DNA of 64,000 nucleotides, from the NCBI RefSeq assembly GCF_000482845.1, contig NZ_AXWV01000019.1, forward strand, positions 1 through 64,000. Direction: 5' to 3'. The position numbers and the translations under genes are program-made. Positions 1 through 9,125 of this stretch are shown piece after piece. The stretch comes from Anaerobiospirillum succiniciproducens DSM 6400. GTDB lineage: Bacteria; Pseudomonadota; Gammaproteobacteria; Enterobacterales; Succinivibrionaceae. Position 1 is the stretch's first letter. Every line of letters begins with the position of its first letter. The notes under the pieces were generated by a model. That model did no database searches. It saw only the letters and a list, made by a program, of their open reading frames with translations, and was not told where the DNA came from.

Positions 1-353
1 TAAAAAAGTTGATAATTGCACGATAAGACGCAATTGTTATTACAAGCAAAGCAAAATGGCTATGGTCAAGCTACATATTACGGGCGCACATCACCATCTA
101 ACACCATAATGATGTCAGATCACTTTAGGCACGCCACTTCTAGTGAAATTCTGAGAGGCAAATTATATCACGTTATCTAAAAGGCACAGCTTTAAGGCTA
201 CATCTAACGTATGTTTAACTGTCACAATTTGCGCATTTGAACAAACAGATTATGACCTGTTGTAAGTTTGATTTTACTTGCCTTAGAAAAACAAAAGCCT
301 CGCAATGCGAGGCCTCTGTAAACTCATGCAACGCAGCTTACGCTGCCTTAACA
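1..353. other. Intergenic stretch downstream of cheW
   Basis: AT-rich sequence at the window edge with no convincing gene on either strand. The only recognisable element is the cheW terminator near its right end. Confidence 0.6.
286..313 (-). terminator. Rho-independent terminator of cheW
   Basis: Read on the minus strand, a perfect 7-bp stem (GCCTCGC/GCGAGGC, 3-nt loop) is followed by TTTTGTTTTT. It lies about 40 bp beyond the cheW stop and should end the cheW transcript. Confidence 0.9.
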
Positions 354-863
354 TTAGTTTGAAATGTTGGCGATGTCCTGCCACTCTTCTTCAGTAAGAA
401 GCTTGTACAGGTCGATGAGGATGAGCAGATCATCTTCACGATTGCAAACACCGCAAATGAACTTAGCGCTCTCTTCGGTACCTACGTTAGGGGTATCGTC
501 GATCTCATTAGTGTTGAGGTCAACTACTTCAGCAACAGAGTCAACTAAAATACCAACAACCTGACGCTCAGACTCGATGATCATGATACGGGTGTTATCA
601 GTAATCTCTGATGGTGGCAGACCGAAACGCATACGGGTATCAATAACAGATACTACGTTACCACGCAGGTTGATAATACCTAATACGTAAGCTGGTGCAC
701 CAGGAACTGGAGCGATGTCAGAGTAACGTAATACTTCACGAACCTGCATTACGTTAACACCGTACATTTCACGGTCGAGCTGGAAAGTTACCCAACGTAA
801 AACCTCACCCTGGCTGCTATCTGGATCGTAAATTGAGGTTGAAGTTGTCTCTTCATTAGCCAT
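354..863 (-). CDS. cheW: Chemotaxis coupling protein CheW
   Basis: CheW couples methyl-accepting receptors to the CheA kinase in the cytoplasmic chemosensory array. The 169-residue product is almost entirely one CheW domain, with motifs typical of the family (YGVNVMQVREVLRY, YVLGIINLRGNVVSVIDTR near residues 33-75). The reading frame is open upstream to a TTG at 887, but that codon has no usable ribosome site. The ATG at 863 (MANEE...) has AGAGGA about 11 bases upstream and gives the usual family length. It is the last gene of the parC-parP-cheW group, as in Vibrio. It is separated from parP by a 2.2 kb segment holding a plus-strand island, so it probably has its own promoter. A clear terminator follows. 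Confidence 0.95.
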   Translation of the reverse strand: MANEETTSTSIYDPDSSQGEVLRWVTFQLDREMYGVNVMQVREVLRYSDIAPVPGAPAYVLGIINLRGNVVSVIDTRMRFGLPPSEITDNTRIMIIESERQVVGILVDSVAEVVDLNTNEIDDTPNVGTEESAKFICGVCNREDDLLILIDLYKLLTEEEWQDIANISN

Positions 864-1710
864 TTGTATAAAGTCCTCTGAACTCAATCTCCAACTCTAC
901 AACATTATGTTGGAGAATCCCCGACAAGCTAAAGGTATTAAACCTAATGCATCCTTATGCTCTGATGATCAAAGCAGGAGTACTGCCTTATGACAGTAGC
1001 ATAACAATGCTAGCAGCATGATAGCAAAACAAGCTGTTACACAAAAGTAACACTTAATGCTTAAGCTGCTCTGTCTATAAGTTCAGTATACCCTTATCGG
1101 TCTACGCTGATTGCACGAACGTGCTCAATTCATGCCTAAACTACACTAGATTGACCTTGATGTGACTAATAGACTTATCATCAAGTCTTAAGTCGCATTT
1201 TGAGCCACTATTTTAGTTTATAGGCGGTATATATAAGCTGCATGGCAATTAAAAACAATCACCTGCGCCTTATGTATTGCTCATAGCACCGTCAAAATAA
1301 CTCACACTTTGTGTAAGTCATGTATAGTGCTATCCTCATGATTATAGCCTAGAAAATCGTTTGCTTACATGATCAAAGGCAAAATATTGAATACAAGTGC
1401 GCCTAAAGTGCCGATTGCAACAAGCTTTTTGACAAAAACCTAGTTCCAACATGCCCAACGAGTGATCATAAAGGCAAACTCGACTAATCAATAAGCGAAC
1501 AAGCAATTTAGCTATGTGCTGCTTTTGTAAAACATTTCAGTACAACTGCACCAATAACATACCAAAAATATATCTACCATGGACAGTAAAGTACGCCAAA
1601 TGACCTAAGACAGCAAGGGCCGCTAAATGGCCATGGACAGTAAAGTCCGCTAAGTGGACTAAGACGGCAATGGCCGCTAAAATGCCATGGACAGTAAAGA
1701 CCGCGAGCGG
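864..1710. other. Intergenic region upstream of cheW, with 54-bp repeat
   Basis: About 850 bp with no credible gene. The right end (1577-1700) carries a 54-bp tandem repeat. The cheW promoter should lie here, but I could not pick a convincing sigma-28 or sigma-70 site. Confidence 0.5.
1577..1700. repeat. 54-bp tandem repeat, 2 full copies plus a partial third
   Basis: Copies start at CCATGGACAGTAAAG at 1577, 1631 and 1685 (54-bp period). Each full copy contains a GCAAGGGCCGCTAA or GCAATGGCCGCTAA segment. Related GACAGCAAGGGC / GGCAGCAAGGGC sequences occur beside hairpins at about 2999 and 33046, suggesting a dispersed intergenic repeat family. The third partial copy supplies an ATG (1687) that is in frame with the next small gene. 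Confidence 0.8.
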
Positions 1711-1944
1711 ATGATTACTGTTCAGCGTTATAAAGAATTTTACGTTGGTGCTCGATGTGAAATCGTGAGTGTGCATCATCCGGTGTTTGCTAAAAATATT
1801 GGCACTATTGTAAAAATCGTTACGATATACGATTCAGGATGTGTGGAGTTTCCTTGTACTGGCTACTCTCACTTACATTATGGCAACATGGAAACCCAAA
1901 GTGTCATAGATAGAATGAATGCGTTGGCATTTCTGATTGTATAA
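1711..1944 (+). CDS. Small conserved-looking protein, possibly KOW-like
   Basis: A 77-residue product I do not firmly recognise. It has the look of a small KOW/SH3-like barrel: a VGARCEIVSV strand, then NIGTIVKIVTIY and a C-terminal part ending FLIV. No membrane segment or signal peptide is visible. The frame is open from an ATG at 1687, but that ATG lies inside a repeat copy, so I prefer the ATG at 1711; neither has a strong ribosome site. It is 40 bp upstream of the antitoxin-like gene and on the same strand, opposite to the flagellar genes, so the three plus-strand genes may be one acquired unit. Confidence 0.55.
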   Translation: MITVQRYKEFYVGARCEIVSVHHPVFAKNIGTIVKIVTIYDSGCVEFPCTGYSHLHYGNMETQSVIDRMNALAFLIV

Positions 1945-1984
1945 TGTCAGTTAATTTCTAATTGTAAATTATAGAGGGTTGAAT

Positions 1985-2236
1985 ATGAGTATGGATCTAT
2001 CTCATCTGGCCGAAATGACACCTTCTGATGAAGCACGATTTTTTACCGTTTTTGATAGACAACTTGGATATGATGCAGGTGAAGAAGCCCGTGCTAATCT
2101 TCTTAGTGGCGTACCTATTTATTACGCTGAACGAAATACACCAGAAGGGTGTGTTATAAAAGAATATCCAGATGGTCGTAAGGAACTGGTGAGTTTCATG
2201 ACTGGTACAGAAAAAGTAGTTGAGGTTAAGCCCTGA
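1985..2236 (+). CDS. Small partner (antitoxin-like) protein of a zeta-type kinase
   Basis: An 83-residue soluble protein with the pattern seen in short partners encoded directly upstream of chromosomal zeta-toxin-like kinases: FDRQLGYDAGEEARANLLSG, then PIYYAERNTPEGCVIKEYP and a DGRKELV segment. GAGG sits 7 bases before the ATG at 1985; an in-frame TTG at 1979 is possible but less well placed. Its TGA overlaps the ATG of the next gene (TGATG), so the two are translationally coupled. A toxin-antitoxin role is inferred from this arrangement only; here the partner kinase is broken while this gene is intact. Confidence 0.65.
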   Translation: MSMDLSHLAEMTPSDEARFFTVFDRQLGYDAGEEARANLLSGVPIYYAERNTPEGCVIKEYPDGRKELVSFMTGTEKVVEVKP

Positions 2237-2826
2237 TGCGTCCTCAACTCTAGGTTATTGCAGGGCCTAATGGTGCAGGAAAATCTACCCTAGTTAAGCG
2301 ACATATCCTTGGTAAAATAGAGGTTGTTAACCCTGATGATATTGCGCGGGAACAAGGTATAAGCAATCGAAAGGCAGGAGAGCAGGCACTTTTTCTGCGC
2401 ACGGAAAATCTCAAAAATAGATGTACTTTCGCTGTATAAACGACACTCACAGGAATGGGGGAGATTAAGTTAATGCAGCTTGCTGCGACTGCAGGTTACA
2501 AAATTAATTTAATCTATATGGGGGTAAAAGATGTAGGAATGTCAGTAGCTCGCGTTAACCAGCGTGTAAGCCTTGGTGGTCATAATGTGCCTGTTGATGA
2601 TCTTTTCAGACGATACGAGCGTTCTGTAACCAACCTACCTAAAGCTATGGCCGTGGCTGACCGGGTATGGGTATTTGATAACAGTTATAACAGACGGCGA
2701 TTACTTTTCCGCACAGAACAAGATAAAACAAAGTTCATTTCTAATGATTTGCCTGATTGGTTTAAAAAAGTCGCTGGGACAGAGATTGAGCAGGCCAGAA
2801 TGAAAAAGAAGAAATTAAGTCGTTAG
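2236..2826 (+). pseudogene. Zeta-toxin-like ATP/GTP-binding kinase, broken by two in-frame stops
   Basis: Frame +1 from the overlapping ATG at 2236 encodes a roughly 196-residue zeta-toxin/P-loop kinase with Walker A GPNGAGKSTL at its start and the family-type NPDDIA and LIYMGV segments. The frame contains TAG at 2251 (codon 6) and TAA at 2437 (codon 68), with no frameshift and with coding similarity continuing through both. An aromatic Trp before VIAGPNGAGKS and a Glu before TTLTG are what such proteins normally have, so single substitutions explain both stops. The downstream part can be read as a 123-codon frame from 2455, but that lacks the P-loop and should be inactive. It ends just before a terminator. 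Confidence 0.8.
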
Positions 2827-2843
2827 TTAAATGTCTAAGGATA

Positions 2844-2868
2844 AACCGGCTATAAGCCGGTTTTTTTT
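2844..2868 (+). terminator. Terminator of the plus-strand island
   Basis: AACCGGCT-ATA-AGCCGGTT followed by a run of eight T, 18 bp after the zeta-like reading frame ends. Confidence 0.93.
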
Positions 2869-3002
2869 GATAATCTCTTTTACACACACTTGTGTTTAGC
2901 TAAATATTTTATTTAACTAAACGGGGTTCCGTGGGAATTTCTGCGATAACACCCGCTAAGCGATTTCTCCCTGACGGAAATCACTTAAAGGACATAAGGC
3001 AG

Positions 3003-3026
3003 CAAGGGCCGCTAATGCGGCCCTTG
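3003..3026. repeat. Perfect 10-bp hairpin downstream of parP
   Basis: CAAGGGCCGC-TAAT-GCGGCCCTTG, 36 bp beyond the parP stop. It has no T-run on the minus strand, so it may be a weak or Rho-dependent terminator, or a member of the GCAAGGGC repeat family also seen at 1577-1700 and 33054. Confidence 0.6.
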
Positions 3027-3061
3027 GCAATCATATTCTTTTGTATCAGTGCCTATAAGAA

Positions 3062-5656
3062 CTAGGCGTTCTTAGTGCCTTTAGTGCCATTGTCACCTTT
3101 TTCTTCGCTGATATTACGCACTAAGTCTTCGATATCTGCACCGGCCTCAAATAAAGCGATTAAAGCCTTAACATGCAGTAAGGCGCACTTCTCGGCAGTT
3201 ACGATACCAGCAAGCCATGGACGGTTACCAGGAATCTCACGCCACTTGATCTGAGAGCTAGTTAAAGTACGGTTACCCTCTAAGACGTCACAACCAATAG
3301 ACCATGGAGACATGCCTAAGGAGATTAAGTAAGGGTACTTCTCTGGGCTTTGCTTAATATCTGGCTTAACCCAACGTAAGGTATCAACGATATTAATCTT
3401 ATCGCCACGAACATCAGTAATACCCATGAACCATGAAGGCTTACCAAAGAGGTTGGTAATCTTATCGCACTCGAAGATACCACCAAGGTCGATAAGAGGC
3501 ACAGCAAAGCGTACGCCCTGAACTAAGAAGAACAGTACCTGGAATTGCTCGCCAAGATCAACGTTCTTCCAATCCTTGTTAATAGCGTGCAGCTTATCAG
3601 CCATACGCTGTTCAGCAGTCTGAGGAGGAGCCTTGGTAACCTGCTCAATCTTCTGAACTTGCTCAACCTTGACCTCAGGCTCTGCAACCTTAGTCTCAAC
3701 CTTGACCTCAGGCTCAGAAACCTTAGTCTCAACCTTAACCTCAGGCTCTGCAACCTTGGTCTCAACCTTAACCTCAGGCTTTGCAACCTTGGTCTCAACC
3801 TTAACCTCAGGCTCTGCAACCTTAGTCTCAGTAGCAGTCTGAGGAACAATGGTATTAAGCAGACGCTGCAGGCTTTCGCTATCACCTGGATCGGCAAACT
3901 CAAGCTCTTTAGCAGTTTCAGTCTTAGTTGCGGTCTGCAGCTGTGGCTCATAGCTTACAGCTGAAGACACTGATGAAGAACTCTCTTCGTCAGCAGAACT
4001 TTGTGCAGCAGCGATCATGGCTGCATCGGCTGCGCTTTCAGCAGCGGCAGCATCAGCCTTGTCCTTATCAGACTGCTCAGCTGCGGCAATCATGGCAGCA
4101 TCGGCAGCACTCTCGGCTGCAGCAGCATCTGCCTTGTCCTTATCAGCCTGCTCGGCTGCGGCGATCATGGCAGCATCGGCAGCGCTCTCGGCTGCAGCAG
4201 CATCGGCCTTGTCCTTATCAGACTGCTCAGCTGCAGCGATCATGGCTGCATCGGCTGCGCTTTCAGCAGCGGCAGCATCTGCCTTGTCCTTATCAGACTG
4301 CTCAGCTGCAGCGATCATGGCTGCATCGGCTGCGCTCTCGGCTGCTGCAGCATCTGCCTTGTCCTTATCAGACTGCTCAGCTGCAGCGATCATGGCAGCA
4401 TCAGCAGCGCTCTCGGCTGCAGCAGCATCTGCCTTGTCCTTATCAGACTGCTCAGCTGCGGCGATCATGGCTGCATCGGCTGCGCTTTCAGCAGCGGCAG
4501 CATCTGCCTTGTCCTTTTCAGATTGCTCGGCTGCAGCGATCATGGCAGCATCAGCAGCGCTCTCGGCATCAACAGTATCTGCCTTGTCCTTTTCAGATTG
4601 CTCGGCTGCGGCGATCATGGCTGCATCAGCAGCGCTCTCAGCAGCGACAGCATCTGCCTTGTCCTTATCAGCCTGCTCGGCTGCAGAAATCATGGCTGCA
4701 TCAGCTGCGCTCTCAGCATCAACAGGGATCTCATTGGCGCTTTCAGATGCGCTATCCTTGCCACTTTCAGATGCGCTTTGCTCAGCATCTTCCTGAGCGG
4801 AGCTTTGTGCTACGCTTGGCTGTGCAATGCTATCAGATGATGTAGTTGATGACTCTGAGCTCTGTGCTTCCTTATCATCAGCAACATGCTCTGCATCTTC
4901 AACACTAGTACCAGAGACCACCTTCTCGATAACGATCGCGTCATCGGTAGTATGGGTATGAATAACCTCAGTGCTATCAGGTGTGGTGGTAACAACTGTT
5001 TGAGTCTGAACATCTGCTGTTGAAGAAGAGGTCGTTACGCTGCTGGTAACAGCCTTTGGCTGAATGCCGATTTGCACAAACTCGCTAGTGCTTGGCTCTT
5101 CTTCATCAATAGAGATGAATGGCTCTTTAGAGATCGCATCATAGGCACGATCGACTGATGAACCTGTAGCAACTTCTTGCTCTTGAGCTTGGGTTGCAGA
5201 TACAGTCTCATCAGCAGCTGAAGAAATAACGATACCCTCAGTTGAAGCCTTGGCACTTTCTAAGTTAGAAGGCTCTGTCTTAAGAGGTGCAGACTGCTCA
5301 TTAAGCCCCTTAGAGACAACACTCTGAGTAACAACTGCAGCGTTAGTAGCGCTGACTGTTAATGAGTCGCTGTCTGCAATAGTCTTAGAGGATACTTCAC
5401 CTTGAGCACTCACAATAGTGCTTGAAGCGCCAGTTGATGCTAAAGCTGCATGGTTAGCGTCAATAGCGGCATTGGCACTCGTAAGTACACTTTCATTGGC
5501 TTCTTTTGAGTAGGAGGATTCGTCGGCAGGTGCAGCCTGCATGTCCCCTTGTTCTTGGAGCTCACCGTCAAACTCCTCATCATCTACTTCAGCAAGCATT
5601 TGCTGGAAGTAGGCAATGAGAGTTTCCTCTTCACGGTCGTGATGACTTGGAGCCAT
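3062..5656 (-). CDS. parP: ParP-like polar array protein with CheW-like C-terminal domain and giant repeat linker
   Basis: In Vibrio, ParP sits between ParC and CheW, binds CheA and receptors through a C-terminal CheW-like domain, and keeps chemosensory arrays at the pole. This 864-residue product has the same position and a CheW-like domain at about residues 695-850 (VRFAVPLIDLGGIFE, WFMGITDVRGDKINIVDTL). The rest is low complexity: acidic, Ser/Thr/Ala-rich residues 1-310; ten 25-residue Ala-rich repeats (AESAADAAMIAAAEQSDKDK type) at about 312-550; five 11-residue VAEPEVKVETK repeats at about 609-665. The repeats give long spurious open frames on the plus strand. The start ATG has AAGGAG 8 bases upstream. 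The protein is far longer than known ParP proteins. Confidence 0.85.
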   Translation of the reverse strand: MAPSHHDREEETLIAYFQQMLAEVDDEEFDGELQEQGDMQAAPADESSYSKEANESVLTSANAAIDANHAALASTGASSTIVSAQGEVSSKTIADSDSLTVSATNAAVVTQSVVSKGLNEQSAPLKTEPSNLESAKASTEGIVISSAADETVSATQAQEQEVATGSSVDRAYDAISKEPFISIDEEEPSTSEFVQIGIQPKAVTSSVTTSSSTADVQTQTVVTTTPDSTEVIHTHTTDDAIVIEKVVSGTSVEDAEHVADDKEAQSSESSTTSSDSIAQPSVAQSSAQEDAEQSASESGKDSASESANEIPVDAESAADAAMISAAEQADKDKADAVAAESAADAAMIAAAEQSEKDKADTVDAESAADAAMIAAAEQSEKDKADAAAAESAADAAMIAAAEQSDKDKADAAAAESAADAAMIAAAEQSDKDKADAAAAESAADAAMIAAAEQSDKDKADAAAAESAADAAMIAAAEQSDKDKADAAAAESAADAAMIAAAEQADKDKADAAAAESAADAAMIAAAEQSDKDKADAAAAESAADAAMIAAAQSSADEESSSSVSSAVSYEPQLQTATKTETAKELEFADPGDSESLQRLLNTIVPQTATETKVAEPEVKVETKVAKPEVKVETKVAEPEVKVETKVSEPEVKVETKVAEPEVKVEQVQKIEQVTKAPPQTAEQRMADKLHAINKDWKNVDLGEQFQVLFFLVQGVRFAVPLIDLGGIFECDKITNLFGKPSWFMGITDVRGDKINIVDTLRWVKPDIKQSPEKYPYLISLGMSPWSIGCDVLEGNRTLTSSQIKWREIPGNRPWLAGIVTAEKCALLHVKALIALFEAGADIEDLVRNISEEKGDNGTKGTKNA
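3660..3830 (-). repeat. 33-bp in-frame tandem repeat in parP (about 5 copies)
   Basis: Encodes VAEPEVKVETK and close variants (VAKPEVKVETK, VSEPEVKVETK), joining the Ala-rich repeat tract to the CheW-like domain. The Lys/Glu/Val/Pro alternation suggests an extended charged spacer. Confidence 0.9.
4005..4720 (-). repeat. 75-bp in-frame tandem repeat in parP (10 copies)
   Basis: ATCATGG recurs at exactly 75-bp steps (4014, 4089, 4164 ... 4689). Each unit encodes 25 residues, AESAADAAMIAAAEQSDKDK plus ADAAA, with a few substitutions mostly at one end (VDAES, QSEK, MISAAE). The high identity between copies indicates recent expansion by unequal exchange or slippage. The Ala-rich, DKDK-punctuated unit is predicted to be helical. 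Confidence 0.95.
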
Positions 5657-6122
5657 TACAAATTCTCCTTGAGCAGCTTATTAGCGTGCCTACTAAAAGA
5701 CCTGACCTTAATCTTGGCAATTTAAAGATCATCAGTCTTAATACAAACCTGCACTTTCACTAACTGCAGGTTTGCCAAATGTAATTGTCTTTAAGCTTGC
5801 TCTGCGTAGCCTCATGCACTGCATGAGCAAAACTCATAATTCTTTTAGTAAGAAAAAAGCATTTAATGATCAACTGTAATCTAACTACAACTCTGAGCTC
5901 TTAACTATCCACGCTACTGAGAGTGGCAAGTAACGTAAATTTAGGCATATTTAGCTGTCTATTTGTAGATTACTAGTGCTCTATTGACTTCATATGCGCT
6001 TGATGCGCAAGAGTAAAACTATGAAATCGTTTATATCTTTTGCTTTTCTTACTGATGCAAGCTGCACTATTAAGTTTGTTAACTTATGTGGCAGTCAAAC
6101 ACCTTAAAACTGTACCTTTAAG
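5657..6122. other. Intergenic region between parC and parP
   Basis: 465 bp with no gene on either strand and no clear terminator or promoter that I can support. Confidence 0.5.
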
Positions 6123-6968
6123 CTAGATCATCTCAAGCTTAATGGCGTCGCCTACATCCTTGAGATTTTCTGATACACGATCAGGATGACGCTCTAACTC
6201 GCTCTCGATGAGAGATTTGAGTAAGTTACGGTAGGCAACAGAACCCTGACGGGAATCATCCATAAGTGGCAGAGGTAATCTACGTGCAGATGACTCTCTA
6301 AAGGAGATATCAATCGGAATACTGCCACGCCAAATATGATCGCGATAGTGAGTCTTTAAATAGCTAAGGCTCTGTACTGAGGCCTTGGTGCGACGGTCAT
6401 ACATGGTTGGGATGATGATGTAATCAAAATGTACGCTCTTGTTAGCACGCTGCATCACAGTAAAGGTACGCACCATACCCTCAAGGCCCTTAAGAGCTAA
6501 GAACTCGGTTTGGGTTGGAACAATAATAGTAGTTGCGGCTACTAAAGCATTAACCATCAGAGCGCCTAAGACAGGAGGACAGTCGATGAGGACTACATCG
6601 TAGCAATCTTCGATGAGGCTTAAAGAGCGAGATAAAATACGACCTACACCCTGACGACCGGATAAATGACGGTCAATGGTAGCTAAGGTCATAGAGGCTG
6701 AGATCAGATCTAAGCCCTCATGAGCGGTCTTGGTAATACAGCGCAAGATACCCTCACGAGTTGGGGTCTTCATTGCGTATAAGTCGAACAGATTGTTTTG
6801 ATCGATCCTTTCGTCATCTATACCTAAATATGAGGTAAGAGAAGCATGCGGATCTGTGTCGACCACCAATACGCGGAGGTTTTCTTTTTGTAACCAGCCA
6901 GCAATTGAGGCGACTGTTGTGGTCTTACCCACACCGCCTTTCTGGCTTGCAACGGCCCATACTAACAC
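6123..6968 (-). CDS. parC: ParC-type ParA/Soj family ATPase for chemosensory array positioning
   Basis: A deviant Walker-A ATPase of the ParA/MinD superfamily. The equivalent gene next to parP and cheW in Vibrio (ParC, not the topoisomerase subunit) directs polar placement of chemotaxis arrays. The Walker A motif KGGVGKTT is at residues 10-17, VVDTDPHASLT follows as the Walker A' region, and LIDCPPVLG is the Walker B region. The frame is open to 7028, but a GTG at 6968 preceded by GGGAG at 7-11 bases gives the usual start just before the P-loop (281 residues). It lies downstream of motB and upstream of parP, with spacers of about 0.6 and 0.5 kb. Confidence 0.9.
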   Translation of the reverse strand: MLVWAVASQKGGVGKTTTVASIAGWLQKENLRVLVVDTDPHASLTSYLGIDDERIDQNNLFDLYAMKTPTREGILRCITKTAHEGLDLISASMTLATIDRHLSGRQGVGRILSRSLSLIEDCYDVVLIDCPPVLGALMVNALVAATTIIVPTQTEFLALKGLEGMVRTFTVMQRANKSVHFDYIIIPTMYDRRTKASVQSLSYLKTHYRDHIWRGSIPIDISFRESSARRLPLPLMDDSRQGSVAYRNLLKSLIESELERHPDRVSENLKDVGDAIKLEMI

Positions 6969-7594
6969 TGCCCACTCCCGATAAAATAAATGAAACCGGT
7001 AAAGCTTATATCCTAAAGCTGCATACAAAAGTGTCTATTGACGCTGCATAAGGTACTAATGTGCTTGATAGAACACACTGCACACAAGTAAAAGCTTAAA
7101 TATGTATTTTAGCAAGATACATCATCGATGTGAGTATCTTATGACGTGATTCTCAACTCTAAAAGCAAAAAAGATAACTCTATCCAACTCAAGCTTTACA
7201 GCATCGCAAAACTTCATGTGCCCATATGCACTCATAACTATCACAAAATAGCTTTAAGAAAAGCACAAGCAAGTTATTTTTAATTGCTCCTTTTGTTTGC
7301 TTAAAGTGCCAGATGTGGCATTGAGATTGGCAGAAACGTCATAAAACCTGCCAAAGAAAAGTGCTCAAAGGAATACTGCTTTTTAATGCACACGTAGATT
7401 CTGCAGTGCTCGTTTGAGAACTCTTGTAAAAGAGTGTCAAAGCTATGGCCTATCTTGAGGAGATGAAAGCCCCAGCCAGAGTGCCATGAGGCTTTGTCTG
7501 TGTTTTTGCTTTGCAAATTTTTGCGGCCATAAAAACACAAACAGGCGCTGCCTTGCGACAGCGCCTTTAATCAAACTAATGATCAATGTGTATA
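6969..7594. other. Intergenic region between motB and parC
   Basis: About 625 bp with no supported gene. It holds the motB terminator at 7543-7566. Confidence 0.55.
7543..7566 (-). terminator. Terminator of motB
   Basis: On the minus strand, an 8-bp perfect stem AGGCGCTG/CAGCGCCT (8-nt loop) is followed by a T-rich stretch (TTTGTGTTTTT). It begins about 30 bp after the motB stop. Confidence 0.85.
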
Positions 7595-8854
7595 TTAGTT
7601 CTGAGAACCAAAGTTTGGCAGCTCTACTCTGCCGGCACCTGCATCGCCCTCAGCAGGAGGAGCTTCCTCCTCCATAACACCAACATCTTGATCGATTGGC
7701 TCAGCCTTGAAGCTTACAGAACCATCAGGGTTTGCTTCGAAGTTAAAGCCACCACTACCTGCTCTACGTGTAGGGATCATGTTCTCAGAGCTACCTGGAA
7801 CAACCTGTAGATTCTGATTCTTCAGAGCCTCACGAGAGATAGCGATTACTACACGTCTATTCTGTGCACGACCAGCGCGGGTTGCATTTGAGTAGAACGG
7901 TGAGTACTGGCCATATGCCTCAGCTGCTAAACGCTGTGGATCAATACCGTTAGCCTCAAGCTCCTGCAGCACGTTAATAGCACGGCGAGAAGAAAGCTCC
8001 CAGTTATTGCCGTAAATAGCGCTTGGCACGAAAGAGTTATCAGTATAACCGCGTACACGGATATAGTTGTTAACGTTCTTGAGCGTATTGGCAATAGAAG
8101 CGATCACTGGACGTGAGCGTGTCAGGATTGATGAAGAGTTAGGAGCAAACAGCATGGTTGAAGAAATGTTGATGGTAATCCAGTTTGGATCGTGCTCAAC
8201 AATCACTTCATTGCTTAAGCCTTGCTCTGAAATGGTCTCAGAGATGGAACGCATCAGAGTATCGAATGGCTGACCAGATGGGTTCTCACCTTCAAACTCG
8301 CTTTCAGCAGGACCAACACCGCCTTCTGAAACCTCATCAAGCTTACCGCCTTCGGTCATACCAGAAGACTTATCAGTCTGAGAGTCTGGGGTTACATTAG
8401 TTAAGGTACCCTGAGTTGGCTCAATAACCTCGGAGGCCTCTAAGTTACCCTGAGTTACAGCCTCAGCGTTCTCATCGGAGTTTGCAGTCTGCTCCATAGC
8501 ACCTGCATCTTCTAAGCTCTGCTGAGTAACACCGAAGTCCATAACACCGCCGCCACCAGGGGCCTCAGTCTGAACTTCGCCCTTTTGAGCTGCAGCAGAT
8601 GCTAAAGAAGCATCAGCCATCAGATTGGCAACTGGACCTGGCAGTGCAATAACACCTGGTACTGCTGACACCATGCCCATTTCGCTGAATGATGCCATCA
8701 GACCTTTAATCATGGACTGAGCATCAACAGACTTAGCCATAGCAAACGAATACAGCACCACAAACACCGCGAACATCAGTGTCATGAAGTCAGCATAAGA
8801 AACCAGCCAACGCTCTAGGTTCTCATGGCCTGCATGTTTTTTCTTTCTTGCCAT
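7595..8854 (-). CDS. motB: Flagellar motor stator protein MotB (MotD-like position)
   Basis: MotB pairs with MotA in the inner membrane to form the ion-driven stator and anchors it to peptidoglycan. The 419-residue product has a basic N-terminus, one membrane segment at about residues 24-44 with the ion-binding Asp22 in SYADFMTL, a long acidic and Gly/Ser-rich periplasmic linker (about 70-210), and an OmpA-like peptidoglycan-binding domain at about 215-345 (WELSSRRAINVLQEL, AQNRRVVIAI). A 70-residue acidic tail follows. It is longer than the usual 300-350 residues because of linker and tail. Its position after cheB-motA matches MotC/MotD of Pseudomonas. The ion specificity cannot be read from the sequence. 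Confidence 0.94.
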   Translation of the reverse strand: MARKKKHAGHENLERWLVSYADFMTLMFAVFVVLYSFAMAKSVDAQSMIKGLMASFSEMGMVSAVPGVIALPGPVANLMADASLASAAAQKGEVQTEAPGGGGVMDFGVTQQSLEDAGAMEQTANSDENAEAVTQGNLEASEVIEPTQGTLTNVTPDSQTDKSSGMTEGGKLDEVSEGGVGPAESEFEGENPSGQPFDTLMRSISETISEQGLSNEVIVEHDPNWITINISSTMLFAPNSSSILTRSRPVIASIANTLKNVNNYIRVRGYTDNSFVPSAIYGNNWELSSRRAINVLQELEANGIDPQRLAAEAYGQYSPFYSNATRAGRAQNRRVVIAISREALKNQNLQVVPGSSENMIPTRRAGSGGFNFEANPDGSVSFKAEPIDQDVGVMEEEAPPAEGDAGAGRVELPNFGSQN

Positions 8855-8871
8855 TGTTAAATCCCTTACAG

Positions 8872-8902
8872 GTCTAGCTACTAGCTAAGAGCAACTAGAC
8901 CG
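8872..8902. repeat. Inverted repeat upstream of motB
   Basis: GGTCTAG and CTAGACC separated by 17 bp, starting 18 bp upstream of the motB start codon. It could fold in the motB leader or be an operator. Function unknown. Confidence 0.45.
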
Positions 8903-9125
8903 TCAAAAGCACGTGGCTCGCAGGAAAATCCTGTGCTCTTGCTAAACCGCCGCAACGTGCGACGATGCGGCCTGTGCTTTTGTTCAATGCACTGACTACT
9001 TTCATAGTCCTTGCATGATTAAGATGAGTCATTAACTCTTAAGAACATTAGGTCATGCACTAAGCTTAAAACTAAGATCTTTTTACAAGGCTCATCTAAA
9101 TGTTTAATCAGGAGACGAGTAGAAA

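Noticed and set aside
1090-1115. TTATCGGT as part of a sigma-28 promoter for cheW
   Set aside because: No matching TTTA (minus-strand TAAA) element at the required spacing.
4001-4845. Long plus-strand frames (up to 305 codons) with Ala/Ser- or Gln/Arg-rich repeats opposite parP
   Set aside because: They arise because the 75-bp repeat lacks stops in several frames. They have no ribosome site, and the minus strand carries the CheW-like domain in frame.
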